DNA of 64,000 bases, from NCBI RefSeq assembly GCF_017352375.1, contig NZ_JAFEVR010000013.1, forward strand, positions 62,001-126,000, given 5' to 3'. The notes beneath the pieces were generated by a model that saw only the letters and a program-made list of their open reading frames with translations, was not told the origin of the DNA and did no database searches. The stretch comes from Mycolicibacterium sp. S2-37. GTDB lineage: Bacteria > Actinomycetota > Actinomycetes > Mycobacteriales > Mycobacteriaceae. Below are positions 43,535-52,593 of this stretch, piece after piece; the stretch's first letter is position 1; each line of letters starts with the position of its first letter. The position numbers were made by a program, and so were the translations under genes.

Positions 43535-44662
43535 ATGGCCCGCGTGCTGCTGGTGACCAACGACTATCCGCCGCGCCGCGGCGGCATCCAGTCCTACCTC
43601 GAGGCGTTCGTCGACCACATCGTCGCCGCCGGCGATCACGAGATCACCGTGTACGCGCCGGCATGGAAGGGTGCCGCGGAGTACGACGGCGCGGCCGCCT
43701 ACGACGTGGTGCGCCACCCCGGCAGCCTGATGCTGCCCGAGCCGTCGGTCGCCGGCCGTATGCGCACGCTGATCGCCGACCGCGACATCGCAACGGTCTG
43801 GTTCGGCGCAGCGGCCCCCCTGGCCCTGCTCTCGCCGCTGGCCCGGCGCGCCGGTGCGGGACGGGTCCTGGCCAGCACCCACGGTCACGAGGTGGGCTGG
43901 TCGATGTTGCCGGTGGCCCGCACGGCGCTGCGCCGTATCGGCGACGACACCGATGTCGTGACGTACGTCAGCCGGTACACCCGGCGCCGGTTCGCCGGGG
44001 CGTTCGGGCCCCGCGCCGCGCTCGAACACCTGCCGCCCGGCGTGGACACCGACCGCTTCGCGCCGGATCCCGGCGCCCGCGAGGAGCTCCGCAAACGTTA
44101 TGCGTTGGGGGAGCGGCCGGTCGTGGTCTGCGTGTCCCGGCTGGTGCCGCGCAAGGGCCAGGACGTCCTGATCAGGGCGCTGCCGGAGATCCGGCGCCAG
44201 GTACCCGACGCCGCGCTGGTCATCGTCGGCGGCGGACCGCACCGGGCGGCGCTGCAGCGCCTGGCCGACGGCCATGACGTCGCCGAGCACGTCCGGTTCA
44301 CCGGCGGCGTCCCGGGCGACGAGCTGCCCGCCCACCACGCGATGGCCGACGTGTTCGCGATGCCCTGCCGGACCCGCGGCGCCGGCCTCGACGTCGAAGG
44401 CCTCGGCATCGTCTACCTGGAGGCGTCGGCGACCGGCGTCCCGGTCGTCGCGGGCCGCTCCGGCGGCGCCCCGGAGACCGTGCGCGACGGAGCGACCGGC
44501 GTCGTCGTCGACGGCACGGACGTGGCCGCGGTCGCAGCCGAGGTCGGCGGCCTGCTCCGCGACCGCGACCGCGCGACGGCGATGGGCGCCGAAGGCAGAC
44601 GGTGGGCGGTCGACAACTGGCAGTGGCCCACCAGGGCCGCCCGGCTCAGCGAACTGCTCTAG
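43535..44662 (+). CDS. pimB: Phosphatidylinositol monomannoside alpha-1,6-mannosyltransferase PimB'
   Basis: A GT4-type, GDP-mannose-dependent transferase that adds the second mannose to phosphatidylinositol mannoside at the inner leaflet. The 375 residues begin VLLVTNDYPPRRGGIQSYLE (glycine-rich acceptor loop), have VVVCVSRLVPRKGQDVLIRA at the start of the C-terminal Rossmann domain, and the EX7E-type region EGLGIVYLEASATGVPVV. Together with the GT-C mannosyltransferases at 49849 and 55525 it supplies PIM, LM and LAM synthesis. The stop overlaps the convergent fadD15 stop through CTAG. Equivalent to Rv2188c. Confidence 0.92.
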   Translation: MARVLLVTNDYPPRRGGIQSYLEAFVDHIVAAGDHEITVYAPAWKGAAEYDGAAAYDVVRHPGSLMLPEPSVAGRMRTLIADRDIATVWFGAAAPLALLSPLARRAGAGRVLASTHGHEVGWSMLPVARTALRRIGDDTDVVTYVSRYTRRRFAGAFGPRAALEHLPPGVDTDRFAPDPGAREELRKRYALGERPVVVCVSRLVPRKGQDVLIRALPEIRRQVPDAALVIVGGGPHRAALQRLADGHDVAEHVRFTGGVPGDELPAHHAMADVFAMPCRTRGAGLDVEGLGIVYLEASATGVPVVAGRSGGAPETVRDGATGVVVDGTDVAAVAAEVGGLLRDRDRATAMGAEGRRWAVDNWQWPTRAARLSELL

Positions 44663-46458
44663 CCGCTGTAGAGGGCCTCGATGTCGGCGGCGAACTTCTC
44701 CGCCACCACCTTGCGCTTGACCTTCAACGTCGGGGTCAGCTCGCCGGTCTCCTCGGTGAAGTCGACGGGCAGGATGCGGAACTTGCGGATCGCCTCGGCC
44801 TTCGACACCAGCTGATTGGCGTCCTTGACCGCGGTGTCGATCTCGGCGAGCAGATCCGGGTCGGTGGCCAAATCGCCCACCGAGGCACCGTCGTCCTTGC
44901 CGTTGCGCTGCTTCCAGCCCTCGAAGCTCTCCGGATCGATGGTGATCAATGCGGCGACGAACGGCCGGGCGTCGCCCACCGCCATCGCCTGGCTGATCAG
45001 CGGATGGGCGCGCAACTGGTCCTCCATGACGGCCGGGGCGACGTTCTTGCCGCCGGCGGTCACGATGATCTCCTTCTTGCGTCCGATGATCGTCAGGAAC
45101 CCCTGCTCGTCGATCGCGCCGAGGTCTCCGGTGTGGAACCAGCCGTCGGTGAAGACCTTGTCGGTCTCGGTCTGGTTGCGCCAGTAGCCGCCGAACACCA
45201 CACCGCCGCAGACCAGCAGTTCGTTGTCGTCGCCGAGGCGCATGCTGTTGCCCGGCAACAGTTTCCCGACCGAACCGATCTTGATGTCACCGACCCGGTT
45301 GACCGTGATGGCGGCGCTGGTCTCGGTCAGTCCGTAACCCTCGTAGATGGTCAGGCCGACGCCGCGGTAGAAGTGGCCGAGCCGGGCGCCCAGCGGGGCG
45401 CCGCCGGAGATCGCGGCATGGCACTGCCCACCGAGCGCGGCGCGGAGCTTCCCGTAGACCAGCCGGTCGAACACGGCGTGCCTGGCCCGCAGCAGCAGAC
45501 CCGGACCGCCGGAGTCCAGTGCGCGGCTGTAGTCGACGGCCGTCGCGGCGGCGATGTCGAAGATCCGGCCCTTGCCGTCGTTGCGCGCGTTCTGCTCGGC
45601 GGTGTTGTAGACCTTCTCGAACACCCGCGGCACCGACACCACCAGCGTCGGCTTGAACACCCCGAACGTCGGGACGAGGTTCTTGATGTCGGCGGTGAAG
45701 CCGAGGGTCACCTTGTTCGCGAATGCGGCGATGGTGATGGCGCGCGCCAGCACGTGCGCCAGCGGCAGGAACACCAGCATCCGTTCACCCTTGTCGAGCT
45801 GGCTGGGAAAGCAGCTCTTCGCGCCACGCACCTCGTAGACCAGGTTGGCGTGGGTCAGCTGGCAGCCCTTGGGCCGCCCGGTGGTGCCGGAGGTGTAGAT
45901 CATCGTGGCCGGGTCCGCCGAGCGGATGCCCGCCAGCCGCGCGTCGAGTTCCGTGCGCTCGACCGATCGGCCGGCCTCGGCGAGTGCGTCGAGCGCGCAG
46001 GTGCCCGACCCGTCGATGCGCAGCACCGTCCGCAGCTCCGGCAGCTCGGCCCGCAGCTGTTCGATCCGCTCGGCGTGGTCGTCTGTCTCGGCGACCGCGA
46101 CCACCGCGCCGGAGTCCGACAGCACCCACCGCACCTGTTCGGCCGAACTGGTCTCGTAGATCGGGACGGTCAGCGCGCCCACCGCGAGGATCGCGAAGTC
46201 GATGATCGGCCACTCGTAGCGGGTCGCCGACAGCACCGCGACCCGGTCGCCGGGCTGCACGCCGAGCCCGATCAGACCCAGCGCGGCCGACCGGACCGCC
46301 GCGGCCGCCTGCGCGCACGTCACATCCGTCCAGGCACCGTCCACCAGGCGCCGGAAGATCACATGGTCGGGATCATCGCGTTCGTGCTCGAACACGGAGC
46401 CGACGACGGTGTCGTGCTCTCCGAGAGTGAAAGTCGCGGGAACACTGAACTCACGCAC
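44659..46458 (-). CDS. fadD15: Long-chain fatty acyl-CoA synthetase FadD15
   Basis: An AMP-forming acyl-CoA synthetase. The 599 residues contain the AMP-binding loop TMIYTSGTTGRPKGCQLTH near residue 185, GYGLTETSAA near residue 330, the hinge GWFHTGDLGAIDEQGFLTIIGRKKE and the C-terminal catalytic Lys region. GTG 46458 is chosen because TACGCT (46467-46472) lies 8 bases upstream; GTG 46464 two codons earlier is an alternative. It diverges from the SRPBCC operon and converges on pimB'. Equivalent to Rv2187. Confidence 0.93.
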   Translation of the reverse strand: MREFSVPATFTLGEHDTVVGSVFEHERDDPDHVIFRRLVDGAWTDVTCAQAAAAVRSAALGLIGLGVQPGDRVAVLSATRYEWPIIDFAILAVGALTVPIYETSSAEQVRWVLSDSGAVVAVAETDDHAERIEQLRAELPELRTVLRIDGSGTCALDALAEAGRSVERTELDARLAGIRSADPATMIYTSGTTGRPKGCQLTHANLVYEVRGAKSCFPSQLDKGERMLVFLPLAHVLARAITIAAFANKVTLGFTADIKNLVPTFGVFKPTLVVSVPRVFEKVYNTAEQNARNDGKGRIFDIAAATAVDYSRALDSGGPGLLLRARHAVFDRLVYGKLRAALGGQCHAAISGGAPLGARLGHFYRGVGLTIYEGYGLTETSAAITVNRVGDIKIGSVGKLLPGNSMRLGDDNELLVCGGVVFGGYWRNQTETDKVFTDGWFHTGDLGAIDEQGFLTIIGRKKEIIVTAGGKNVAPAVMEDQLRAHPLISQAMAVGDARPFVAALITIDPESFEGWKQRNGKDDGASVGDLATDPDLLAEIDTAVKDANQLVSKAEAIRKFRILPVDFTEETGELTPTLKVKRKVVAEKFAADIEALYSG

Positions 46459-46520
46459 GAACACACAGCGTAGTCGGCCGCCGCACTGCGGTCCTGACGC
46501 ATATGTGAAGCTGGACGGCG

Positions 46521-46910
46521 ATGAACAGCGTCCAGATCGCCGACGAGACCTTCGTCGCCGCTGATCCCGCCGACGTGGGACGAATGGTCGCCGACCCGTC
46601 GAACTGGCGGAGGTGGTGGCCCGATCTGCGGCTGACCGTCGTACAGGACCGCGGCCCGGTCGGCCAGCGCTGGACGGTGACGGGCGCACTGACCGGATCG
46701 ATGGAAGTCTGGCTGGAGCCCTCCCTCGACGGGGTGATCCTGCACTATTTCCTGCACGCCGAACCGTCCGGTGCGGCAGCGTGGGAACTGGCGAAAATGA
46801 ATCTCGCCAAGCTGAACCACGAACGTCGCGTCGCAGGCAAGCGGATGGCGTTCGAGCTCAAAGCCGTCCTCGAGGCGGGCCGCCCGGTCGGAGTGTCCCG
46901 GCTGGCCTGA
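46521..46910 (+). CDS. SRPBCC (START-like) protein, Rv2186c type
   Basis: A 129-residue protein with the SRPBCC lipid/ligand-binding fold: the start VQIADETFVAADPADVGRMV is the usual first strand and helix, WRRWWPDLRLTVVQDRG follows, and a long C-terminal helix begins near NLAKLNHERRVAGK. No catalytic residues are identifiable. It is the first gene of a five-gene run to 49848 and stands 52 bases before the second SRPBCC gene. What it binds is unknown; the acyltransferase at the end of the operon suggests a lipid. Confidence 0.82.
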   Translation: MNSVQIADETFVAADPADVGRMVADPSNWRRWWPDLRLTVVQDRGPVGQRWTVTGALTGSMEVWLEPSLDGVILHYFLHAEPSGAAAWELAKMNLAKLNHERRVAGKRMAFELKAVLEAGRPVGVSRLA

Positions 46911-46962
46911 CGGCGTGGCCGGCTCGACGGAGCAGGGTAGATTTCTGCGTAAGGAGGGGCAC

Positions 46963-47400
46963 GTGGCGGACAAGACGGCGCAGACGATCTACATGGATGC
47001 CGATCCTGCGACGGTGATGGACGTCATCGCCGACATCGGCTCCTACCCGGACTGGGTCAAGGAGTACCGGGAGACCGAGGTGCTCGAGACCGACGCCGAC
47101 GGCAACCCCAAGACCGCGCGGCTGGTGCTCGACGCGTCCGTGCTCAAGGACACCATGGTGCTGGCCTACCAGTGGCCCGCCGACGGCCGATCGGTGACCT
47201 GGACATTGGTGTCGAGTTCCCTGCTGAAATCCCTGGAGGGCGCATATCGGTTGACGCCCAAAGGATCGGGTACTGAAGTCACTTATGAACTGGCGGTCGA
47301 TCTGATGATCCCGATGATCGGTCTGCTCAAGCGCAAGGCCGAGCGCCGGCTCATCGACACCGCGCTGAAGGACCTGAAGAAACGGGTCGAGGCTGAGTGA
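46963..47400 (+). CDS. SRPBCC / polyketide-cyclase-like protein, TB16.3 type
   Basis: A 145-residue SRPBCC protein: TIYMDADPATVMDVIADIGSYPDWV is the standard opening, followed by an antiparallel sheet and the C-terminal helix MIGLLKRKAERRLIDTALKDLK. This is the Rv2185c (TB16.3) type. GTG 46963 is fixed by AAGGAGG just upstream. Its TGA overlaps the GTG of the ArsA-like gene by 4 bases, so a tight functional pairing is likely: a hydrophobic-ligand carrier next to an ATPase. Confidence 0.85.
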   Translation: MADKTAQTIYMDADPATVMDVIADIGSYPDWVKEYRETEVLETDADGNPKTARLVLDASVLKDTMVLAYQWPADGRSVTWTLVSSSLLKSLEGAYRLTPKGSGTEVTYELAVDLMIPMIGLLKRKAERRLIDTALKDLKKRVEAE

Positions 47401-48662
47401 ACCAGAGTGACGCCACGGCCCGGATAAGTCTGTTCGTCGGCAAGGGTGGAGTAGGCAAATCCACGCTGGCGACGGCCACTGCCGTGCGCGACGCCGCCGC
47501 GGGCCTGCGGGTGCTCATCGTCTCGACCGACCAGGCCCACTCCACCGGCGATGTCCTCGGCGTCACGGTCACCCCGACCGGCCGTCGCGAACCCACCCGG
47601 GTGCTCGCCGACCTCGAGACCGGCGCGCCCGCGGCCGGCGGTTCGCTCGATGCGCTGGCACTGGACACGCTGGCGCTGCTCGCCGAGCGCTGGCGGGAGA
47701 TCGCGGGCCCGATTGCCGACCGGTTCCCAGAATCCGACGTGGGAGACATTGCGCCGGAGGAACTCTCGGCACTGCCCGGCATCCAGGAGGTGCTCGGCCT
47801 GCACGAGGTGGGGGAACTCGCGTCCTGCGGCCGGTGGGACCACGTCGTCGTGGACTGTGCGTCTACCGCCGACGCGCTGCGCATGCTGACGCTGCCCGCG
47901 ACGTTCGGCCTGTACCTGGAGCGGGCGTGGCCGCGGCACCGCCGGCTGTCCGGAACGTTCGACGACGGCGCCGCCGCGGCAGTGGTGGCGCTGGTCGAAC
48001 GCGTCGACATCGCGACCGCGCGACTGGGCGAACTGCTCACCGACGCCGAACGCGTGGCCGCCCACCTCGTGCTCACCGCCGAGCGGGTCGTCGCGGCCGA
48101 AGCGGCCCGCACCCTGGGTTCGCTGGCGCTGATGGGCGTGCGAGTCGAGGAACTCATCGTCAACCAGGTGCTGCTGCAGGACGACTCCTTCGAATACCGC
48201 AACCTGCCCGAGCATCCCGCCTTCGACTGGTACGCCGAGCGGATCGCCGAGCAGCGCGCGGTGCTCGACCATCTGGACTCGGTGATCGGCGACGTGGCGC
48301 TGGTGATGGTTCCGCACGTCGCGGGCGAGCCGATCGGACCCAAGGCGCTGGCCGAACTGCTCGAGGCCGCCCGCAGACGCGACGGTGCAGCGCCGCCTGC
48401 GCCCATTCGCCCGGTGGTCGACCGCGAATCGGGCACGGGTCTCGAAGCGGTCTACCGGATGCGGTTAGAGTTGCCGCAGGTCGACTCCGCCGAACTGACG
48501 TTGGGCCGGGTGGACGATGACCTGATCATCGGCGCAGGCGGTATGCGCCGCCGCGTCCGGTTGGCATCCGTACTGCGCAGATGCATCGTGACCGACGCCG
48601 CGCTGCGGGGCAGCGAACTGACGGTACGTTTTCGACCCAATCCGGAGGTATGGCCAGCGTGA
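47397..48662 (+). CDS. ArsA/Get3-like P-loop ATPase
   Basis: A 421-residue ATPase of the ArsA/Get3 branch. The deviant Walker A GKGGVGKSTLATATAV is at residue 15, followed by LIVSTDQAHSTGDVLG (switch I type) and VVVDCASTADALRML; later ELIVNQVLLQDD is a typical ArsA-family strand. There is no arsenic operon here. Equivalent to Rv2184c. The start overlaps the SRPBCC gene and the end overlaps the next gene (GTGA both times), so the three proteins are made in step. In eukaryotes the family delivers tail-anchored proteins; the bacterial role of this subgroup is unknown. Confidence 0.85.
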   Translation: MNQSDATARISLFVGKGGVGKSTLATATAVRDAAAGLRVLIVSTDQAHSTGDVLGVTVTPTGRREPTRVLADLETGAPAAGGSLDALALDTLALLAERWREIAGPIADRFPESDVGDIAPEELSALPGIQEVLGLHEVGELASCGRWDHVVVDCASTADALRMLTLPATFGLYLERAWPRHRRLSGTFDDGAAAAVVALVERVDIATARLGELLTDAERVAAHLVLTAERVVAAEAARTLGSLALMGVRVEELIVNQVLLQDDSFEYRNLPEHPAFDWYAERIAEQRAVLDHLDSVIGDVALVMVPHVAGEPIGPKALAELLEAARRRDGAAPPAPIRPVVDRESGTGLEAVYRMRLELPQVDSAELTLGRVDDDLIIGAGGMRRRVRLASVLRRCIVTDAALRGSELTVRFRPNPEVWPA

Positions 48663-49057
48663 CTGGGGCACACCCCGAGATCGGTGCCGAACTGCGAGCG
48701 CTCGCGCAGGCGATCCTCGACCGCCTGGATCCTGCGGTCCGCTTCGCCGCGGCGCGGGCCGCCGCGGCCGCGGACCAGCCGGGGGCCTGCCAACAGGTGT
48801 GGTGCCCGGTGTGTGCACTGGCGGCGGGCGTGCGCGGCGAACAGCACCCCCTGCTGTCGATCGTCGCCGAACACAGCGTCACGCTGCTCACGGTGCTACG
48901 CGCGGTCCTGGAGGACATGGACGCCGCCGATGAACCCTCCGGGCCGGACTCGCCGGGCGACGGTCCGCCAACGCCACCGCCGCCGCCGTCGGGTGGCCCG
49001 CCGCCGCCCTCCGGGCCGGGTCGCTACCAGAGCATCCCGGTGACCGTTCAGGAGTGA
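48659..49057 (+). CDS. Small protein with CPVCAL motif, Rv2183c type
   Basis: A 132-residue protein. Residues 1-90 are helical and contain ACQQVWCPVCALAAGVRGEQHP, with three cysteines that could hold zinc; residues about 92-132 are a Pro/Gly tail (PPTPPPPPSGGPPPPSGPG). No signal peptide. GTG 48659 overlaps the ATPase stop by 4 bases, with GGAGG about 10 bases before; ATG 48650 is too close to that site. The gene order with the ArsA-like ATPase is the same as in M. tuberculosis, so it is a probable partner of that ATPase. Confidence 0.75.
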   Translation: MTGAHPEIGAELRALAQAILDRLDPAVRFAAARAAAAADQPGACQQVWCPVCALAAGVRGEQHPLLSIVAEHSVTLLTVLRAVLEDMDAADEPSGPDSPGDGPPTPPPPPSGGPPPPSGPGRYQSIPVTVQE

Positions 49058-49140
49058 GGTCTTCCGCTGTGGTCGTACCCACAACGCCTGGGTAAAGTTG
49101 TCGCAGTGCACCGTCCGGTGCAGTCGATTCGGAGGGGCCC

Positions 49141-49848
49141 ATGTGGTATTGGCTGTTCAAGTACATCTTCATGGGCCCCATCCTGTCGCTGCTCGGCCGT
49201 CCGAAAGTCGAAGGCCTGGAGAACATTCCGCGTTCCGGCGCGGCGATTCTGGCCAGTAACCACCTCGCCGTCGCGGACAGTTTCTACAAGCCGCTCGTCG
49301 TCAGCCGGCGCATCACCTTCCTGGCCAAGGCCGAGTACTTCACCGGCACCGGCCTCAAGGGCTGGTTCCAGCGCTGGTTCTACACCGTCGCCGGCCAGGT
49401 GCCGATCGACCGCACCGACGCCGATTCCGCCCAGGCCGCGCTGGCCACCGCCGAACGCATTCTCGGCGAGGGCAAGCTGCTCGGGATGTATCCCGAGGGC
49501 ACCCGGTCCCCGGACGGGCGGCTCTACAAGGGCAAGACCGGTCTGGCGCGGCTCGCGCTGGAGACGGGCGTGCCGGTGATCCCGGTCGCGATGATCGGCA
49601 CCGACTCGGTGAACCCCCCCGGCAGCAAGATGTGGCGGTTCGGCAAGGTCGAGGTCAAGTTCGGCAAGCCGATGGACTTCAGCCGCTTCGAGGGGCTGGC
49701 CGGTAACCGCTTCATCGAGCGTGCCGTCATCGACGAGGTCATGTACGAGCTGATGCGGCTGTCCGGTCAGGAGTACGTCGACCTGTACGCCGCCGACGTC
49801 AAAGAGGGCAAGCCGGTCGAGCGGCCCGCTCCGCGGCTTGCCGGCTAG
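49141..49848 (+). CDS. PlsC-type 1-acylglycerol-phosphate acyltransferase, Rv2182c type
   Basis: A 235-residue membrane-associated acyltransferase: ILASNHLAVADSFYKP gives the NHxxxxD motif, followed by PIDRTDAD, LLGMYPEGTRSPDG (EGTR block) and VPVIPVAMIGTD. It should acylate lysophosphatidic acid or a related lipid at the inner membrane. ATG 49141 has GGAGGGG upstream. It closes the SRPBCC-ATPase operon after an 83-base gap and abuts the convergent mannosyltransferase gene; the junction reads CTAGCTAG. Confidence 0.88.
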   Translation: MWYWLFKYIFMGPILSLLGRPKVEGLENIPRSGAAILASNHLAVADSFYKPLVVSRRITFLAKAEYFTGTGLKGWFQRWFYTVAGQVPIDRTDADSAQAALATAERILGEGKLLGMYPEGTRSPDGRLYKGKTGLARLALETGVPVIPVAMIGTDSVNPPGSKMWRFGKVEVKFGKPMDFSRFEGLAGNRFIERAVIDEVMYELMRLSGQEYVDLYAADVKEGKPVERPAPRLAG

Positions 49849-51120
49849 CTAGCGCGTCGCGGGGACCGGCGGCGTACCGACGGACGCGCCGTCGTTGCGC
49901 CGGGCGGCCAGCGCGGTGACCGTCGCCGCCGCGACGATGACCGCGATCGCCCACCACACGTACGAACCGCCGGCCAGCTGACGCCACAGCGAGGCTGTGG
50001 TCTCCCGATGCTTGGGCATCAACGTGAACGGCGACCACACCATCAGCACCAGGCCGGCCGCACTGACCACCGCCAGCGCCGTGTTGCGGTGCCGGTAGGC
50101 CACCACGGCAGTCACCACCACCGTCGGCAGCGACCACACCCAGTGGTGCGACCACGACACCGGTGAGACCACCAGCCCGAACATCGCCACACAGATCAGG
50201 GCGAGCAGGGGCTCCTCGGCCCGCAGTGCACGCCGTGCGGCCCACACCGTCAGCCCCAGAACCGCGAGGCAGGCCGCCACCCAGACGGCGAAGCGGACGT
50301 CTTCCCCGAGCCCGATCCGGGCCAGCGCACCGGCGATGTTCTGGTTGGTGTTCAGCGTCGCCGCACCGATCCGGTCGGTGTCGCGCAGCGTGTGCGTCCA
50401 GTACTCCCACGAATCCCGCCAGGCGAACGCGACGCCGACCAGGGTGAGCGTCACCACCGACGCCGCGGTCGTCAGCACCGTCCGGACGTCGCGGCGCAGC
50501 AGGAAGTAGAGCAGGAACACCGCCGGGGTGAGTTTGAGCGCGATCGCCAGCCCGAGCAGCAGACCGCGTGGCCACGGCGTGCGGCGCGGCACGCAGTCGG
50601 CGATCACCAGCGTCATCAGCACGACGTTGATCTGCCCGAAGTCGAAGTTCGCTTTGATCGGCTCGCACAGGATCGCCGCCGCGGCGACGATCGCGGCCGC
50701 CAGCCAGGCCCGCCGCAACCACAGCGGCTCGGATGTCACCCGGTCCGGCGGCGCCACGTCCAGGCGGGTGAGCACGATCGCCATCGCGACGATCAGCAGC
50801 ACCAGTGTGATGGCGGTGATCGTCATACTCGCCACGTCCAGCGGGACCCAGGTGAACGGTGCGAACGCGATCGCCGCCAGCGGGGGGTAGGTGAACGGCA
50901 GATCGAGATCGATCTTCGTGGGGAACGTGGCGTCGTCGGCGTAGAGCGGCCTGCCGTCCAGCCAGGCCTGGCCACCCATCCGGTAGACGTCGATGTCGAT
51001 GCGGTAGGGCACATGGCCCAGCAGGCGCCATCCGGCGTAGCCGAGTGCGGCGACTGTCAGAAGGCAGAACAGCCGCCACGCGAGGGTTGGCGCCCAGGCA
51101 GGCGACCGCCGAGTACTCAT
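49849..51120 (-). CDS. GT-C polyprenyl-phosphomannose-dependent mannosyltransferase, Rv2181 type
   Basis: A 423-residue membrane protein with about ten hydrophobic segments and the DUF2029/GT87 pattern. The first outer loop IDIDVYRMGGQAWLDGRPLY carries the acidic residues typical of GT-C catalytic loops. By gene order it is the enzyme (Rv2181) that adds alpha-1,2-mannose branches and caps in lipomannan and lipoarabinomannan. It stands divergent to the Rv2180c-like gene. Confidence 0.85.
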   Translation of the reverse strand: MSTRRSPAWAPTLAWRLFCLLTVAALGYAGWRLLGHVPYRIDIDVYRMGGQAWLDGRPLYADDATFPTKIDLDLPFTYPPLAAIAFAPFTWVPLDVASMTITAITLVLLIVAMAIVLTRLDVAPPDRVTSEPLWLRRAWLAAAIVAAAAILCEPIKANFDFGQINVVLMTLVIADCVPRRTPWPRGLLLGLAIALKLTPAVFLLYFLLRRDVRTVLTTAASVVTLTLVGVAFAWRDSWEYWTHTLRDTDRIGAATLNTNQNIAGALARIGLGEDVRFAVWVAACLAVLGLTVWAARRALRAEEPLLALICVAMFGLVVSPVSWSHHWVWSLPTVVVTAVVAYRHRNTALAVVSAAGLVLMVWSPFTLMPKHRETTASLWRQLAGGSYVWWAIAVIVAAATVTALAARRNDGASVGTPPVPATR

Positions 51121-51203
51121 GTCGCCGAACAGACTATCGGTGGCCCGGCGAGTCGAGTGGCATCCCGGTGGTGACGGCTCGCGCGCGGCGTAAGTTCTCG
51201 ACC

Positions 51204-52073
51204 GTGCACGAGAGCCTGCAGCTGCGGCTGGATTTCCTGACCTCCGACCGGCTGCCGCTGCTGTTCTGCCTGATCGCGTTCCTGCTGACGTTCCTGGTGA
51301 CCCGCACGATCGTGCGCTACATCCGCAGCCACGCCGACAGCGACGCCCCGCGGCGGTGGTGGCAGCCGCGCAACATCTCCGCCGCGGGCGGCACCCACAT
51401 CCATCACGTCGTCATCGGGGTGGTGCTGGTGTTGCTGTCAGGTCTGACGATGGTCACGCTGACCATCAACGGGGGCGTACCGGAGATGACCGTGGCCGCC
51501 ACCGTCTTCGGGATCGGCGCCGCCCTGGTGCTCGACGAATTCGCGCTGATCCTGCACCTGTCCGACGTGTACTGGTCCGAGGACGGGCGAACCTCGGTGG
51601 ACGCGGTCTTCGCCGCGGTCGCGGTGGCCGGGTTGCTCATCCTCGGTTTCAATCCGCTGTCGTTCTTCGATGTGGGGATCTGGGAGCACGACCACACCCT
51701 CGCCGCCAGGGCCAGTGTGATCGCACTGGCGGCTCTCACCCTCGCTCTGGCCGTGGTGGTGCTGTTCAAGGGCAAGGTGTGGACGGGTCTGGTCGGCATG
51801 TTCATCACGCCGCTGCTGTTCGTCGGCGCGCTGCGGCTGTCGCGTCCGCATGCGCCGTGGGCCCGGTGGCGCTACACCAGCCGGCCGCGCAAGATGCACC
51901 GCGCCCTGGAGCGCGAACGGCGGCTGCGCCGGCCCGTCGTACAGGCCAAGCTCTGGCTGCAGCACGTGATCGCCGGCGAACCGCACTTCCCCGACGACGC
52001 CCAGGTCGACGAACAGCTCGACCGGGAGATCCACGCGGCACCCGCTCCGGAGTCGCAGGCGGTCGGGGTCTGA
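51204..52073 (+). CDS. Multi-pass membrane protein, Rv2180c type
   Basis: A 289-residue protein with about seven hydrophobic segments, starting RLPLLFCLIAFLLTFLVTRT. A conserved-looking histidine cluster GGTHIHHVVIG and acidic YWSEDGRTSVDAV lie in loops, and the last 70 residues are basic and cytoplasmic. No named family is recognised. GTG 51204 is preferred because TAAGTT (51191-51196) ends 7 bases upstream. The TGA shares a base with the next ATG (TGATG), which couples it to an exoribonuclease gene. Confidence 0.78.
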   Translation: MHESLQLRLDFLTSDRLPLLFCLIAFLLTFLVTRTIVRYIRSHADSDAPRRWWQPRNISAAGGTHIHHVVIGVVLVLLSGLTMVTLTINGGVPEMTVAATVFGIGAALVLDEFALILHLSDVYWSEDGRTSVDAVFAAVAVAGLLILGFNPLSFFDVGIWEHDHTLAARASVIALAALTLALAVVVLFKGKVWTGLVGMFITPLLFVGALRLSRPHAPWARWRYTSRPRKMHRALERERRLRRPVVQAKLWLQHVIAGEPHFPDDAQVDEQLDREIHAAPAPESQAVGV

Positions 52074-52579
52074 TGCGCTACTTCTACGACACCGAGTTCA
52101 TCGACAACGGCCGGACCATCGAGCTGATCTCGATCGGGGTGGCCGCCGAGGACGGCCGCGAGTACTACGCGGTGTCCACCGAATTCGACCCCGAGCGAGC
52201 CGGCAGCTGGGTTCGCAAACACGTGCTGCCCAAGCTGCCGTCCCCGTCGTCGAAGGTATGGCGGTCGCGCAGACAGATCCGGGAGGAGCTGGAGGACTTC
52301 TTCGGCATCGACGGCCCCGAATCGATCGAACTGTGGGCCTGGGTGGGCGCCTACGACCATGTGGTGCTCTGTCAGCTGTGGGGCCCCATGACCAGCCTGC
52401 CGCCCGAGATGCCCCGGTTCACCCGGGAGCTGCGCCAGTTCTGGGAGGAGCGCGGTTCGCCCCGGATGCCGCCGCGTCCCCGCGACGCGCACGACGCGCT
52501 CGTCGACGCCAAGCACAATCTGCTGCGGTACCAGATCATGACCGGGGTGGTCGGCCTGGATGGCCGGCCCCGGGCCTGA
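52073..52579 (+). CDS. DEDD-type 3'-5' exoribonuclease, Rv2179c type
   Basis: A 168-residue nuclease of the DEDD superfamily: RYFYDTEFIDNG holds the first acidic pair, LWAWVGAYDHVVLCQL the second Asp, and RDAHDALVDAKHNLLRYQ the last ligands. Rv2179c is a founding member of a small group of bacterial 3'-5' exoribonucleases, so the function is inferred with fair confidence. It is coupled by a one-base overlap to the membrane-protein gene upstream and followed 14 bases later by aroG. Confidence 0.88.
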   Translation: MRYFYDTEFIDNGRTIELISIGVAAEDGREYYAVSTEFDPERAGSWVRKHVLPKLPSPSSKVWRSRRQIREELEDFFGIDGPESIELWAWVGAYDHVVLCQLWGPMTSLPPEMPRFTRELRQFWEERGSPRMPPRPRDAHDALVDAKHNLLRYQIMTGVVGLDGRPRA

Positions 52580-52581
52580 CT

Positions 52582-52587
52582 TACCAT
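52582..52587 (+). promoter_or_regulatory. Leaderless -10 element of aroG
   Basis: TACCAT ends 6 bases before GTG 52594, within the 14-base gap after the exoribonuclease gene. There is no ribosome-binding site. Confidence 0.55.
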
Positions 52588-52593
52588 TGACAG

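Noticed and set aside
44602..46473. A 623-codon frame opposite fadD15
   Set aside because: Antisense to an intact acyl-CoA synthetase with all motifs; no protein-like features.
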